Source: Photobacterium aphoticum
GTDB lineage: Bacteria; Pseudomonadota; Gammaproteobacteria; Enterobacterales; Vibrionaceae
DNA length: 64,000 nt
Assembly: GCF_001029435.1 (NCBI RefSeq)
Contig: NZ_LDOV01000041.1
Location: forward strand, 1-64,000
Reading direction: 5' to 3'
Shown: positions 45,070 through 54,417 of the stretch, piece after piece
Layout of the letters: each line of letters starts with the position of its first letter
Position numbering within the stretch: position 1 is the stretch's first letter
Program-made: the position numbers and the translations under genes
The notes under the pieces: model-generated
Database searches by the model: none
Seen by the model: the letters and a program-made list of their open reading frames with translations, nothing else
Told to the model about the DNA's origin: nothing

Positions 45070-46296
45070 TTATGGCCACGTTCTAATACGGAGTGCCCCT
45101 TCTGTGAGTTCATTAAAGCCGCTGATAGTAGGCAGTAGTTGTGCGACGACACGGTTCCAACGCACAATCGGTGCCGCTGTCACATACACAATGTCGTAAG
45201 GTTGCAACTCAAACTCAGTACCGATCACCAATGCCGACGCGTCTTGAATATTCAACTGATACACATTAGCCATTGGGATGCTCTGATCCTGAACCGGCTT
45301 GCCGTTTTCATCCACTTTTAGCGAACTCACTGTCGCAGTGGTTTGCGGCGTTGACGTTTTGTTCATATTACTACGGATCACAAACACACCCGTGGCATCG
45401 GCGGCTAACTGGTTAATCCCACCCACACTGCTGAGTGCTTCTGTTAGGCTCATACCGGCTCGATCTATTTTTAGCAATTTAGGATCATTCACCTCCCCCA
45501 TCACAAACACTTTCTGCGCATCATTACGCGGTACGTGGACAATATCGCCAGGGCGTAGCAAACGGTTTTGGGTTAAATCACCGCGTTGCATCAAAGCGTA
45601 TAGCGAAATATTTTCCTCTTTGCCGTTACGGGTCAACGTCACGTTGCGCCAATCGGCTTCTTCTGCCAAACCGCCCGCTTTATTGATCGCATCTAACAAG
45701 GTCAATGGCACGTTCGTAATAGGCTGTTGCCCCGGATTTTTTATTTCGCCGGTAATGTAGGTTTTTTGCGAACGGAACGAGGCCACATTCACGTCTACTT
45801 GTGGGCTCTCAATATAAGCGGCTAAACGACGTGCAATATCGGCACGCACTTCAGTCACCGTTTTGCCTTCTACCTGAACAAAACCAATGTAGGGATAGAA
45901 AATACTGCCATCAGCATGTACCCAGTTACCCGCTTCAGCCGAACTACGGTACGAACCCGCAGGAATGGTTAACTCAGGGTGATCCCAAATAGTAATATTC
46001 AGAATGTCTCCAGGCCCCACGCGATATTGATATCGGGCAATTTCCGCGTCTAACGCGCTATTGGTCCGCGAGAACACTTTAGGCGGCTTAAACTGATTCA
46101 CTCGCCCGGCGGTCAGTGGGTATATATTCACATATTCCGCAATATTAGATTGTTCATCGTTTTGCGTATCCGTTGCCAAATCTTTCTCAACCACCACTTT
46201 TTTATTGTCGATAGGCAGGTGAGAGCCTGGCACCGTACATCCAGCCAGTACTACTGTCGCTAAAGCAGTAACCAAATACTTTTTTGTACTATCCAT
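45070..46296 (-). CDS. wza: outer-membrane polysaccharide export lipoprotein Wza (right operon)
   Basis: A 408-aa paralogue of the protein at 13766, with lipobox LAGC (about 20). The PES domain begins at YRVGPGDILNITIWDHPEL, and the SLBB repeats and C-terminal amphipathic helix (WNRVVAQLLPTISGFNEL) match. It carries an extra segment of about 20 residues after VFVIRS, rich in Thr, Ser, Val and Lys, that the left copy lacks. First gene of the right operon, about 226 bases downstream of its ops element. Confidence 0.94.
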   Translation of the reverse strand: MDSTKKYLVTALATVVLAGCTVPGSHLPIDNKKVVVEKDLATDTQNDEQSNIAEYVNIYPLTAGRVNQFKPPKVFSRTNSALDAEIARYQYRVGPGDILNITIWDHPELTIPAGSYRSSAEAGNWVHADGSIFYPYIGFVQVEGKTVTEVRADIARRLAAYIESPQVDVNVASFRSQKTYITGEIKNPGQQPITNVPLTLLDAINKAGGLAEEADWRNVTLTRNGKEENISLYALMQRGDLTQNRLLRPGDIVHVPRNDAQKVFVMGEVNDPKLLKIDRAGMSLTEALSSVGGINQLAADATGVFVIRSNMNKTSTPQTTATVSSLKVDENGKPVQDQSIPMANVYQLNIQDASALVIGTEFELQPYDIVYVTAAPIVRWNRVVAQLLPTISGFNELTEGALRIRTWP

Positions 46297-46521
46297 ATGT
46301 AAATTCTATGCTTATTTAACGAGCATTCACGAATGCGCATGCATCAACATGTGCACAATCATCCTTGAAATAGTCCGTTTAATTTTAGTCTGTTGATAAA
46401 TGAGTGCTTAAGCTTGATATGACTTTTCCGTACCGTTTAGTAGCTGTTTTGAGAAAAACCACCAGAATACAGACCGTACACAGCCGATGCATCACGAGAG
46501 GGTAAATTACTGAATTTTTGA

Positions 46522-46552
46522 CACGCTACCGCCCTTGGGTTGAGGTTCCCAA
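46522..46552 (-). promoter_or_regulatory. ops (JUMPstart) element with upstream hairpin, right operon
   Basis: The minus strand at 46533-46522 reads GGCGGTAGCGTG, an exact match to the E. coli ops element recognised with RfaH. One base upstream is a hairpin with stem TTGGG/CCCAA (46535-46552) and an eight-base loop. Stem and one-base spacing are the same as at 13639-13668, while the loop differs. Confidence 0.92.
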
Positions 46553-46604
46553 TATCCTTTAGCAAATCATCAGCGTTGAGGGTTTTGCGATTGAAATCAC
46601 ACTT

Positions 46605-46610
46605 AGTATA
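46605..46610 (-). promoter_or_regulatory. candidate -10 box of the right capsule operon
   Basis: TATACT on the minus strand, 72 bases before the ops element. A convincing -35 box is not visible. The left operon has the same hexamer 122 bases before its ops. Confidence 0.25.
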
Positions 46611-47107
46611 ATTTAATCACCACATTACACTATTGTTTGTGCTTCACTTCCAATAGGTATCTCTCATATCTTGAAAACATCCCTATTTTTACTTTCTGAT
46701 TTTACACCTATTTTATCTTGATAGGAATATGCATTTCGACACTTACTCTCTTCCTCCGCACACTCAAAACACCATAACTAATTGTGATTATTGAAAAACA
46801 TGAAGAATGCATCATCTCGTCACAACACAAATGAAGGGGGCACCTCTCAGTTCAATCAAAAACAGCTGTTATTCACCCCGAAGCACCTCACTACAATTAC
46901 GGGTCAATATCGACACAATTAACCCATAATGCCCAAAAACAAACAAAAATCACGCAATTATATTCTATGATTTGCTCATCGATAGATTGCGGATTATCCA
47001 GTACAGCCATATCATTGCATAAAAAGCAGACTTTGCTTTTTTGACTTGCACTGTTCATTTTTCACACAGCTGCATTTTTAACGCTATACAACAATAAGGG
47101 AATTAGG

Positions 47108-47413
47108 ATGAAAAAAACGACAATTGCATTGCTAGCAGCAATGTCTATGGCAGGTTCTGCATTTGCAGCCACTGAAACGACCGCAGGTGCAGCGGGTAGC
47201 GCATCAACCACGTCTGCAACAGCAGCAACCACTACTGCAACAACCACTGCGGGCACAGCAGCAGGTACCGCAGGCGCAACAGCAGCAGCGGCTGGCGGTA
47301 TTACCGCAACTACCGTTGCAGTAGGCGCAGCAGTAGCGGTAGGCGCAGTTGCCGTTGCCGATTCAAGCAACAACGACAACAACAACACCACATCTGTTTC
47401 TGCACAGGGCTAA
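47108..47413 (+). CDS. yjbE: YjbE-like small secreted protein
   Basis: A 101-aa protein with a cleavable signal peptide (AGSAFA-A, about residue 20). An Ala/Thr/Ser/Gly low-complexity body follows, with AAAGGITATTVAVGAAVAVG and an Asn/Asp-rich tail. Size, composition and position before yjbF match E. coli YjbE, the first gene of the Rcs-controlled yjbEFGH exopolysaccharide operon. Its biochemical role is unknown. The AGGITAT core is shared with the lipoprotein at 12641. AAGGG precedes the ATG by eight bases. Confidence 0.8.
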   Translation: MKKTTIALLAAMSMAGSAFAATETTAGAAGSASTTSATAATTTATTTAGTAAGTAGATAAAAGGITATTVAVGAAVAVGAVAVADSSNNDNNNTTSVSAQG

Positions 47414-47438
47414 TTACGCTCTGTTCTGAACGGGATGC

Positions 47439-47514
47439 TATCTGTGCTTTACACAGATAACCCATAACTGCTGTGAGCCGACTCTGCCATTTTCTTTCTG
47501 GCAATTCGGCTCAC
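47439..47514 (+). terminator. two hairpins between yjbE and yjbF (likely attenuator)
   Basis: TATCTGTG/CACAGATA (47439-47459) is followed by a larger hairpin GTGAGCCGA/TCGGCTCAC (47473-47514) with an inner GCCA/TGGC stem. After it comes TCTTTA, a weak T-rich tail. This arrangement could reduce transcription of yjbFGH relative to yjbE. Confidence 0.5.
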
Positions 47515-47624
47515 TCTTTAGTGATTGGCTAAAGAAAATGTGGTTAATTTTTCACGCTGGGTGCATGCACTCGGCGTTGTTGTGTTTGTTTTATCTGTAT
47601 CAATTCAGGAAGTGAGTCGCCAGG

Positions 47625-48434
47625 ATGCCCACGAAACCGTCCATGTTCTTTTCGGTAAGCCGTTCTCGACGCTACCGATTACTTTTGGGGAGCTGCTTAC
47701 TCTCTCTCCCTCTCATGCTCACCGGCTGCAGCCAAAAATTTAACGACGTCAACGACACCATGCAACTCGCCTTGTTTGGTAATGCCGATGTTACGTTAAG
47801 CCAAGATGATATCAACAACCTGCCTTATGCCAGTTTATACGCCAGTATCGACAATGGCCCACAAGCTTTTATGGTATTAGCCCTTGCTGAATCGACGCCG
47901 GTTTGGGGCAAAGCGGCTTACCAAAATGCGACGTCTGTGAGCACAACGTCGACGAACAGTACTTCGCCTATCGTTCTAAAGTGGCTGTCGTCCGACAAGG
48001 GGATGTTACAAACCCAATCGGGTCGATTAGTGAAAACCTTGAATTTACCGCTGGGTAATTTGGTGTCACTGCACAGCTCTGAAACTGATCCGCTACAACT
48101 TGGCCTGCATTTGGCGGGTACACCGCGTTCATGGCAGCGTCAACTTGATTGGCAACCGGGGTTTCACAGTGGGTATCAAGCCATCTCTCACTTTTACCAG
48201 CAAGATAATCAAATCATTTTGGTGAATCAGCAACCCGTTGAAACCCTCCATTTTACCGAGGAAGTCTCTGTTCCAGCTTTGGATGTCACGTACACCAACA
48301 CATTTTGGCTACGTCCTGACAATGGCCAAGTGGTGAAATCTCGCCAGAAACTGGCCCCCGACTTATCGTATGTCGAGATGACCATCCTCAAACCCTTTTC
48401 ATCCATGAGCCAAGGACCAGGACAAGTACAATGA
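47625..48434 (+). CDS. yjbF: YjbF/GfcB-family outer-membrane lipoprotein
   Basis: A 269-aa protein. After an N-terminal basic stretch comes a signal peptide with lipobox LTGC (Cys about 35). The rest has the GfcB/YjbF family pattern, with MQLALFG, VLALAE and a C-terminal FWLRPDNGQVVKSRQKL. Related to GfcB of the group 4 capsule operon, of unknown detailed role. An ATG six codons downstream is also possible and would shorten the basic N-region. It overlaps yjbG by four bases. Confidence 0.85.
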   Translation: MPTKPSMFFSVSRSRRYRLLLGSCLLSLPLMLTGCSQKFNDVNDTMQLALFGNADVTLSQDDINNLPYASLYASIDNGPQAFMVLALAESTPVWGKAAYQNATSVSTTSTNSTSPIVLKWLSSDKGMLQTQSGRLVKTLNLPLGNLVSLHSSETDPLQLGLHLAGTPRSWQRQLDWQPGFHSGYQAISHFYQQDNQIILVNQQPVETLHFTEEVSVPALDVTYTNTFWLRPDNGQVVKSRQKLAPDLSYVEMTILKPFSSMSQGPGQVQ

Positions 48435-49285
48435 CACTGCGATTTTCACCCCTAACACTCGCGGCTGCGCCTGTGATCATGGCGCTCGCGATACTAGGCG
48501 CTGGATTGTCGCCGTTTGTGCATGCGCAATCGCCCGTCAATATCAGTGCGACCTATTCACTGAATACCGATAAGACAACGCAAACTGCACCGCAAGCGCT
48601 ACAATTCTCGTATCCTGCCCCTGTTCGTCTCGAACAAGTACTCAGTGATACGTTACAACATTTAACGCAACTGCCTGTTCCCGCCATACATAATGGCACT
48701 GCTGTCAGTAATCAAACCCTTTATTGGCCAGCTGCAAGTTTGTTTACCAGGTTTCCGCATCCAGATAAATCGGCCGTCATCGATGCACTTTCGACATTAA
48801 TTGCCGACAGCGATACCGACGAAGCCCGTGTCTTCACCGCGCTGAAACAACAATTGAGTGTACTGCCGATTGGCGAGCGTATTTTCACCTCACTGGACTA
48901 CGATGCCGTGCGTATTGATGCCAGCGCCAACCCATTGGTGAATCAATCCGTCACACTGGTATTGCCTCCCAAACCCACACAGGTGTTAGTGCTGGGTGCC
49001 GTACAACAACCGGGCTTTTTCCCGTGGCAGCCTCGCCAATCCGTTGACGCTTATTTTGACCAAGCCCGTGTGGCGTCTTACGGCATGACACAAGCCAATA
49101 ACAGTGACGCTATCGTGATCCAGCCGGATGGCACCGTTGAAACGCACACTTTTGCCTACTGGAACCACCAGCATCGTGATATTGCACCTGGCGCAACCGT
49201 GTATCTCCCTTTTGCGGATTTACCCCGAGAGGCCGCCTCACTCAATGACGAGATCGTTAACTTACTAAGGAACCGGGCCCAGTGA
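48431..49285 (+). CDS. yjbG: YjbG/GfcC-family periplasmic protein
   Basis: A 284-aa protein with a signal peptide ending near FVHAQS (about 33). It belongs by position and pattern to the GfcC/YjbG family: RLEQVLSDTL, PPKPTQVLVLGAVQQPGFFPWQP (SLBB-like beta-grasp segment) and AYFDQARVASYGMTQAN-type helical part. E. coli GfcC resembles the periplasmic part of Wza but lacks the channel. The start ATGA overlaps the yjbF stop and the end overlaps yjbH, so the three are coupled. Confidence 0.86.
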   Translation: MTLRFSPLTLAAAPVIMALAILGAGLSPFVHAQSPVNISATYSLNTDKTTQTAPQALQFSYPAPVRLEQVLSDTLQHLTQLPVPAIHNGTAVSNQTLYWPAASLFTRFPHPDKSAVIDALSTLIADSDTDEARVFTALKQQLSVLPIGERIFTSLDYDAVRIDASANPLVNQSVTLVLPPKPTQVLVLGAVQQPGFFPWQPRQSVDAYFDQARVASYGMTQANNSDAIVIQPDGTVETHTFAYWNHQHRDIAPGATVYLPFADLPREAASLNDEIVNLLRNRAQ

Positions 49286-51477
49286 TGCACCCAGTACTAA
49301 AAACGTCGTTATCCGCCCTCACCTTAGCCATGCTCCCAGTGTGGCAAGCGTCTGCGGATACGTTCGATTACCCTGAATTTGTCCCATCGCAGTCTGATTT
49401 TGGTGGCGTGGGCTTAATGCAAATGCCCTCTGGCCGTGTTACCAAAGAAGGCGAACTCAGTGTGGGCGGCACCTTCAATGATGAATACCACCACTACACG
49501 GTATCACTCCAACTTTTACCTTGGTTAGAAACCACCATCCGTTACACGCTGGTGCAAGATCTGCTCTACAGTGGTGATCCGAATTTCAGTGGTGATACAA
49601 AATACACCGATAAAGGCATCGATTTTAAAGTTCGCTTGTTAGAAGAGAGCTACTGGCTGCCAGAAACGTCTATTGGTGTACGTGATTTCGGTGGTACCGG
49701 TTTATTTGATGGTGAATTCATTGCCGCCAGTAAACATGTCGGCCCGTTCGATTTTACGCTGGGTGTCGGTTGGGGCTATATTGGCAACAGCGGCAACTTG
49801 ACTGGAGATAAATCACAAGCCGTCGATTGTGATCGAAATACCGGTTTCAAAGGTAAAGGCGGCAGCATTGATTTTGACCGCTGGTTCACCGGGTGTAGTG
49901 CCGTCTTTGGCGGGGTGGAATACCAAAGCCCATGGGCGCCATTGCGCCTGAAAGTCGAGTACGACGGCAACGATTATACCAGTGACTTCCCGGTTAACCG
50001 TCCAAACGGCATTGATATGTCACAAGACAGCAAATTCAACTACGGCGCGCTATACCGCTTAGGGCAATGGGGTGACATTCGTTTAAGTTATGAGCGTGGA
50101 ACAACCTGGACACTGGGCTTCACCCTCAATACCAACTTCAATGATATGAAGGCCATGTGGCAGGATGAACCGTTGCCGACGTATGAGGCCAATAAACGCA
50201 CATCACAATCAGCCAGTGAACTCACACCCGCCCAGTGGGAGCAATTAGCACAAGATTTGCATCAAATTGCCGGATACAAAGATCCCGCCTTGTATGCCGA
50301 TGACTCCAGCATCACGGTCGTTGCGTCGCAAAGCAAGTACCGCGATCGCGAAGAAGCACAGCGCCGTGCAGGCACCCTGTTGGCGAACCAAGGGCCAACA
50401 GTAGACACGTACCGCATTATCGAAACCAATAACAGTCAACCGGTGACAGAAACCCACATCGACAGTGACAAGTTTGCCGATGTGGCGGACTATCGCGGAT
50501 TCAATACCCACATGGCGGATGCGACGACCGAGGTGGAAACGCATTCTCCTCGCGGAAAACTGTACGCCAAATCCCACAAAGACTGGGATGTGAGTGTCTC
50601 GCCAACGTTGCAACAGTCATTCGGTGGCTCGGAAGATTTCTACCTGTTTAACATCGGTATTTCTGCCGGGGCGAATTATTGGTTTAGCGATCACGTCGAG
50701 TTAGGCGGCTCTCTCTACCTGAATATCTACGATAACTACGATAAGTTCCTGTATGAAGTACCGCCTGACGGTACAGATTTGAAACGTGTCCGTACGTTGG
50801 TGCGTCAATACATCAATGACAACCCTATTCGAATGAACAATCTGCAACTGACCTGGATGGATAAGCTGGCGGATAACTGGTACGCCCAAGCTTATGGTGG
50901 CTACTTGGAAATGATGTTCGGTGGTGTGGGCAGTGAGATTTTATACCGCCCGCTAGGTAGCAATTGGGCATTCGGTATCGATGCAAACTACGTGGTACAG
51001 CGTGATCCTGAATCGCAGTTTGGTTTCTTCACTGAAGAAGTCCAGTTTGATCCGCTCACCGGCAGAAACTACCGAGTACAAACGGGGGCGTTGACCGGTC
51101 ATGCGACCGCGTATTACCAGCCTGACTGGTCTTGGTTACCGAATACTTTGCTGAAAGTGAGCGCCGGCCGTTACTTGACGGAAGACATCGGTGTCACCAT
51201 CGATTTCTCAAAACAATTTGACAGTGGTGTGATTGCCGGTGCCTTTGTCGCGAAAACGGATCTGTCGGCGGAAGAGTTTGGTGAAGGCAGCTTCAACAAA
51301 GGCTTCTACATCTCGATCCCGTTTGATGTGATGACTGTGAAGCCAAGTACCAACCGGGCGACGATTTCTTGGCTACCGCTGTCTCGCGACGGTGGCCAGA
51401 TGCTCAACCGTAAGTACCAGTTGTATAGTGTGACGGATGCACGTTCCCCATGGTACGGGCGCAAAGCCCTCAACTGA
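49285..51477 (+). CDS. yjbH: YjbH/GfcD-family outer-membrane protein
   Basis: A 730-aa protein with a signal peptide (cleavage near ASA-D, about 25). The segment FGGVGLMQMPSGRVTKEGELSVGG is the start of the YjbH (DUF940) family. Alternating aromatic and polar residues through the whole length suggest a large beta-barrel, ending in NRKYQLYSV...WYGRKALN. It is thought to work with YjbFG in export of an exopolysaccharide. A GTG one codon upstream overlaps the yjbG stop and could also be used. A bidirectional terminator follows. Confidence 0.9.
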   Translation: MHPVLKTSLSALTLAMLPVWQASADTFDYPEFVPSQSDFGGVGLMQMPSGRVTKEGELSVGGTFNDEYHHYTVSLQLLPWLETTIRYTLVQDLLYSGDPNFSGDTKYTDKGIDFKVRLLEESYWLPETSIGVRDFGGTGLFDGEFIAASKHVGPFDFTLGVGWGYIGNSGNLTGDKSQAVDCDRNTGFKGKGGSIDFDRWFTGCSAVFGGVEYQSPWAPLRLKVEYDGNDYTSDFPVNRPNGIDMSQDSKFNYGALYRLGQWGDIRLSYERGTTWTLGFTLNTNFNDMKAMWQDEPLPTYEANKRTSQSASELTPAQWEQLAQDLHQIAGYKDPALYADDSSITVVASQSKYRDREEAQRRAGTLLANQGPTVDTYRIIETNNSQPVTETHIDSDKFADVADYRGFNTHMADATTEVETHSPRGKLYAKSHKDWDVSVSPTLQQSFGGSEDFYLFNIGISAGANYWFSDHVELGGSLYLNIYDNYDKFLYEVPPDGTDLKRVRTLVRQYINDNPIRMNNLQLTWMDKLADNWYAQAYGGYLEMMFGGVGSEILYRPLGSNWAFGIDANYVVQRDPESQFGFFTEEVQFDPLTGRNYRVQTGALTGHATAYYQPDWSWLPNTLLKVSAGRYLTEDIGVTIDFSKQFDSGVIAGAFVAKTDLSAEEFGEGSFNKGFYISIPFDVMTVKPSTNRATISWLPLSRDGGQMLNRKYQLYSVTDARSPWYGRKALN

Positions 51478-51517
51478 CGAGTTCTCATCAAGTTCTCAAC
51501 AAGCACTCAGCCAACTT

Positions 51518-51605
51518 CAGATATTGACTCTTCAGCACACTGATGAGTCAATATCTGCGAGTAAAAAGCCAATAAAAACGCCGTGATGCAATCATACATC
51601 ACGGC
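51518..51605. terminator. two hairpins between yjbH and ugd; bidirectional terminator
   Basis: First hairpin: CAGATATTGACTC/GAGTCAATATCTG (51518-51557, 13 bp). Second: GCCGTGATG/CATCACGGC (51580-51605), followed on the plus strand by ATTTTTTAT and on the minus strand by GTTTTTATT. The second can end both convergent genes. Confidence 0.88.
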
Positions 51606-51643
51606 ATTTTTTATCGTTTCAAATATGCGTTCAGGCCGTCGCT

Positions 51644-52810
51644 TTAATCCGCGCCAAACAAATCACGGGTATAGACTTTATCCGCCACATCTTCAAGTTC
51701 TTCCGCCATGCGGTTAGACACAATCACATCTGACATTTTCTTAAACGCCTCAAGATCGGTGATCACTTCAGATTGGAAGAACGCCGACTCTTTCAGCACA
51801 GGTTCATACACCACCACCGGGATCCCTTTTGCTTTAATACGCTTCATGATCCCCTGAATGGACGAGGCGCGGAAGTTGTCCGATCCGGCTTTCATGATCA
51901 AACGGTACACACCCACGACCTTCGGTTTCTTAGCGATAATCGAGTCCGCGATAAAGTCTTTACGGGTACGGTTCGCATCCACAATCGCACCAATGATGTT
52001 ATTTGGTACCTTGTGATAATTCGCCAATAGCTGCTTGGTATCTTTCGGTAGGCAGTAACCGCCGTAGCCAAATGATGGGTTGTTGTAATGATTACCAATG
52101 CGAGGATCAAGCCCAACCCCTTCAATGATCTGACGGCTATCTAAGCCATTTGCTTCAGCGTACGAATCCAACTCATTGAAGTACGCCACACGCATGGCAA
52201 GATAGGTATTTGAGAACAGTTTGACCGCTTCCGCTTCGGTTGAATCCGTAAACAGCACAGGGACATCCTGCTTCTCTGCACCTTGTAGTAACAGGCTCGC
52301 AAATGTTTCTGCGCGTTCAGATTTCTCACCCACGATAATACGAGAAGGATGCAAATTATCGAACAAGGCACGCCCTTCACGCAAAAACTCTGGCGAGAAC
52401 AAGATGTTGTCACAGCCGAACTCTTCTTTCACGCGTTGGGTATAACCCACAGGCACCGTCGATTTAATCACCATAACCGCTTGTGGGTTAATGGCCATCA
52501 CATCTTTGATCACCGCTTCTACCGACGCGGTATTGAAGTAATTGGTGATCGGGTCGTAATCGGTCGGCGTGGCAATAATGACAAAATCAGCCCCTTGATA
52601 GGCCAATTGTTTGTCTGTGGTCGCGGTCAGATTAAGCGGTTTATTGGCCAGATAATCGGAGATTTCTTTATCTTCAATCGGAGACAAGCGACGCTGAATA
52701 AGATCCACTTTCTCCTGCACAATATCCAGCGCATACACGTCATTATGCTGGGCTAACAACACAGCATTAGAAAGGCCGACATAACCTGTACCTGCAACTG
52801 TAATCTTCAT
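51644..52810 (-). CDS. ugd: UDP-glucose 6-dehydrogenase
   Basis: A 388-aa enzyme making UDP-glucuronate from UDP-glucose. The NAD motif is GTGYVGLSNA (7-16). STVPVGYTQR precedes SPEFLREGRAL, and the catalytic cysteine is in GYGGYCLPKDTKQL (about 255). Family length fits the short Ugd type common in enterics and vibrios. The ATG at 52810 follows GAGG; a GTG one codon upstream is in frame. It is alone, so UDP-GlcA could serve any of the surface polymers. Confidence 0.93.
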   Translation of the reverse strand: MKITVAGTGYVGLSNAVLLAQHNDVYALDIVQEKVDLIQRRLSPIEDKEISDYLANKPLNLTATTDKQLAYQGADFVIIATPTDYDPITNYFNTASVEAVIKDVMAINPQAVMVIKSTVPVGYTQRVKEEFGCDNILFSPEFLREGRALFDNLHPSRIIVGEKSERAETFASLLLQGAEKQDVPVLFTDSTEAEAVKLFSNTYLAMRVAYFNELDSYAEANGLDSRQIIEGVGLDPRIGNHYNNPSFGYGGYCLPKDTKQLLANYHKVPNNIIGAIVDANRTRKDFIADSIIAKKPKVVGVYRLIMKAGSDNFRASSIQGIMKRIKAKGIPVVVYEPVLKESAFFQSEVITDLEAFKKMSDVIVSNRMAEELEDVADKVYTRDLFGAD

Positions 52811-53007
52811 CACTTAACCTCAAAATCAATCGTATCCGTGAATAATAACAAAATACCCTTGCGTAATGTTGACCGGAGTAAACAAAATCAATGGTATTGC
52901 TGTTATTAACGATAGATCTCACTGAAGAAAAAGGACAAAAAAAGTACAATGCAGGCATCAAAGCCATCAAACGAGTCTGAAGATTGGCTTGAACGAAACG
53001 TTAAGAT

Positions 53008-54417
53008 TTAACTTAACGTCTCGCTATTGCACACTTTGTTCACTCGCGCAGCCAATTTTATATCGCATTCCGGCTTAACCGCTTTTAAGCGAGCAGCTAA
53101 ACACGCTTGTGCCCGTTCATCGCCATGTACAAGATAAATCGTTGACGGACCGCAATCAATATTGGACACAAACTGGCACAATTCAGCCTGATCAGCATGC
53201 GCGGAATATCCAGACAATTCATGGATCTGCGCCGCGACCTGAACGTGGGTTTGCTGAATATCCACACTCGTTTCACCCGCTAACAAACGCTGTCCTAACG
53301 TACCTTGTGCTTGATACCCAACCATCACCACGTCTGTTCTCGCATCCGGCAATAACGCTTTGAGATAGTTCAAGATACGCCCGCCGGTACACATGCCACT
53401 GGCTGCCACCACAATCGCGGGTTCACCGGTTGACTGCAAGCGTCTCACCAGCTCTTCGTGATCGTAATGCGATTCCACCGTCACACATTGTGAAAATGAC
53501 AGAGGGTGCCGCCCTAATGTCATCTTCTGTTTGGCCTCTTTGGCCCAAAGCCGCTGAAAATGGGTATATTGTTGGGTGATTTGCGATGCTAATGGCGAAT
53601 CTAAAATCACCGGAATATTTTGCCATTTGATCGGCGCAAAATCTTCGTTGTCCACATCAGCCAGAAAACAACTCTCCGCCATGATGGTTTCGATATCAAA
53701 CAACAACTCTTGTGTTCGACCCACACTGAATGCCGGGATCAAAATGACACCACCATTTTGCAGCGAACGACTGATAATTTGCATCAACTTGGTGTTTCTG
53801 TCTGTTTTCCGATCATGCACACGATCACCGTATGTACTTTCCAGCACTAACGTATCCGCTTTTTTCGGGGAACAAGGATCAACGAGCAATGGGGTATTTG
53901 ACGGACCAAGATCCCCAGAAAACACCACCTTATGTCCATCTGGTAACTCTAACTCAATGTAAGCCGATCCCAATATGTGACCCGCTTGACGAAAATAACA
54001 TTTAATGCGTTCCCCAGAAGGCAGTGTGATCGGGGCTAAACAGTCAAACGGCACTGGCCTTAACAGCGAATTGACTAATGAGATAAACTGCTGACGCTGC
54101 GCATGATTGAGATTCAGTTGGATCTTTAATCCATCATCCAACATCAGGGGTAACAAGGCAGCCGTCGCTTCCGTGGCATAAATAGGCCCACGAAAGCCTG
54201 CTGCTAACAGCCATGGAATACGACCGATGTGATCTATGTGGCAATGTGTCAATAACAATGCCTGAATGTGCGTAATCGAGAACTCAATATTCAGTGGCTT
54301 GTGTGCTTCTGCACCTTGAAAAAGACCACAATCAACCAGAATGCCATATTCTTTCCAACGAAGTTCATGACATGAACCTGTCACGCCTTCATAGGCACCA
54401 TGATGAAAAATCTGCAC
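53008..54417 (-). CDS. beta-CASP metallo-beta-lactamase fold RNA hydrolase
   Basis: A 469-aa protein of the CPSF73/YSH1-like MBL family. The metal motif HCHIDHIGR is at about 58, the third His is in AGHILGSAYIE, and GDLGPSN carries the bridging Asp. The beta-CASP part has ESTYGDRVH, GGVILIPAFSVGRTQELL, and the C-terminal GYSAHADQ and HGDERAQ motifs. In bacteria such proteins are ribonucleases; the substrate here is unknown. The gene is monocistronic between ugd and wzb, with no visible link to polysaccharide synthesis other than position. Confidence 0.9.
   Translation of the reverse strand: MQIFHHGAYEGVTGSCHELRWKEYGILVDCGLFQGAEAHKPLNIEFSITHIQALLLTHCHIDHIGRIPWLLAAGFRGPIYATEATAALLPLMLDDGLKIQLNLNHAQRQQFISLVNSLLRPVPFDCLAPITLPSGERIKCYFRQAGHILGSAYIELELPDGHKVVFSGDLGPSNTPLLVDPCSPKKADTLVLESTYGDRVHDRKTDRNTKLMQIISRSLQNGGVILIPAFSVGRTQELLFDIETIMAESCFLADVDNEDFAPIKWQNIPVILDSPLASQITQQYTHFQRLWAKEAKQKMTLGRHPLSFSQCVTVESHYDHEELVRRLQSTGEPAIVVAASGMCTGGRILNYLKALLPDARTDVVMVGYQAQGTLGQRLLAGETSVDIQQTHVQVAAQIHELSGYSAHADQAELCQFVSNIDCGPSTIYLVHGDERAQACLAARLKAVKPECDIKLAARVNKVCNSETLS

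Larger units (their letters stand above)
46297..47107. promoter_or_regulatory. divergent regulatory region of the right capsule operon and yjbE
   Basis: An 811-base gap without a credible gene. On the minus strand it holds an ops element and hairpin (46522-46552) and a candidate -10 (TATACT, 46605-46610). On the plus strand a weak candidate promoter for yjbE is TTCACA (about 47058) and TATACA (about 47086). No other operator-like palindrome stands out by eye. Confidence 0.6.

Noticed and set aside
47062..47391. 109-codon minus-strand frame opposite yjbE
   Set aside because: The Ala/Val-rich translation is the mirror of the repetitive Ala/Thr codons of yjbE. yjbE has a signal peptide, ribosome site and operon context.
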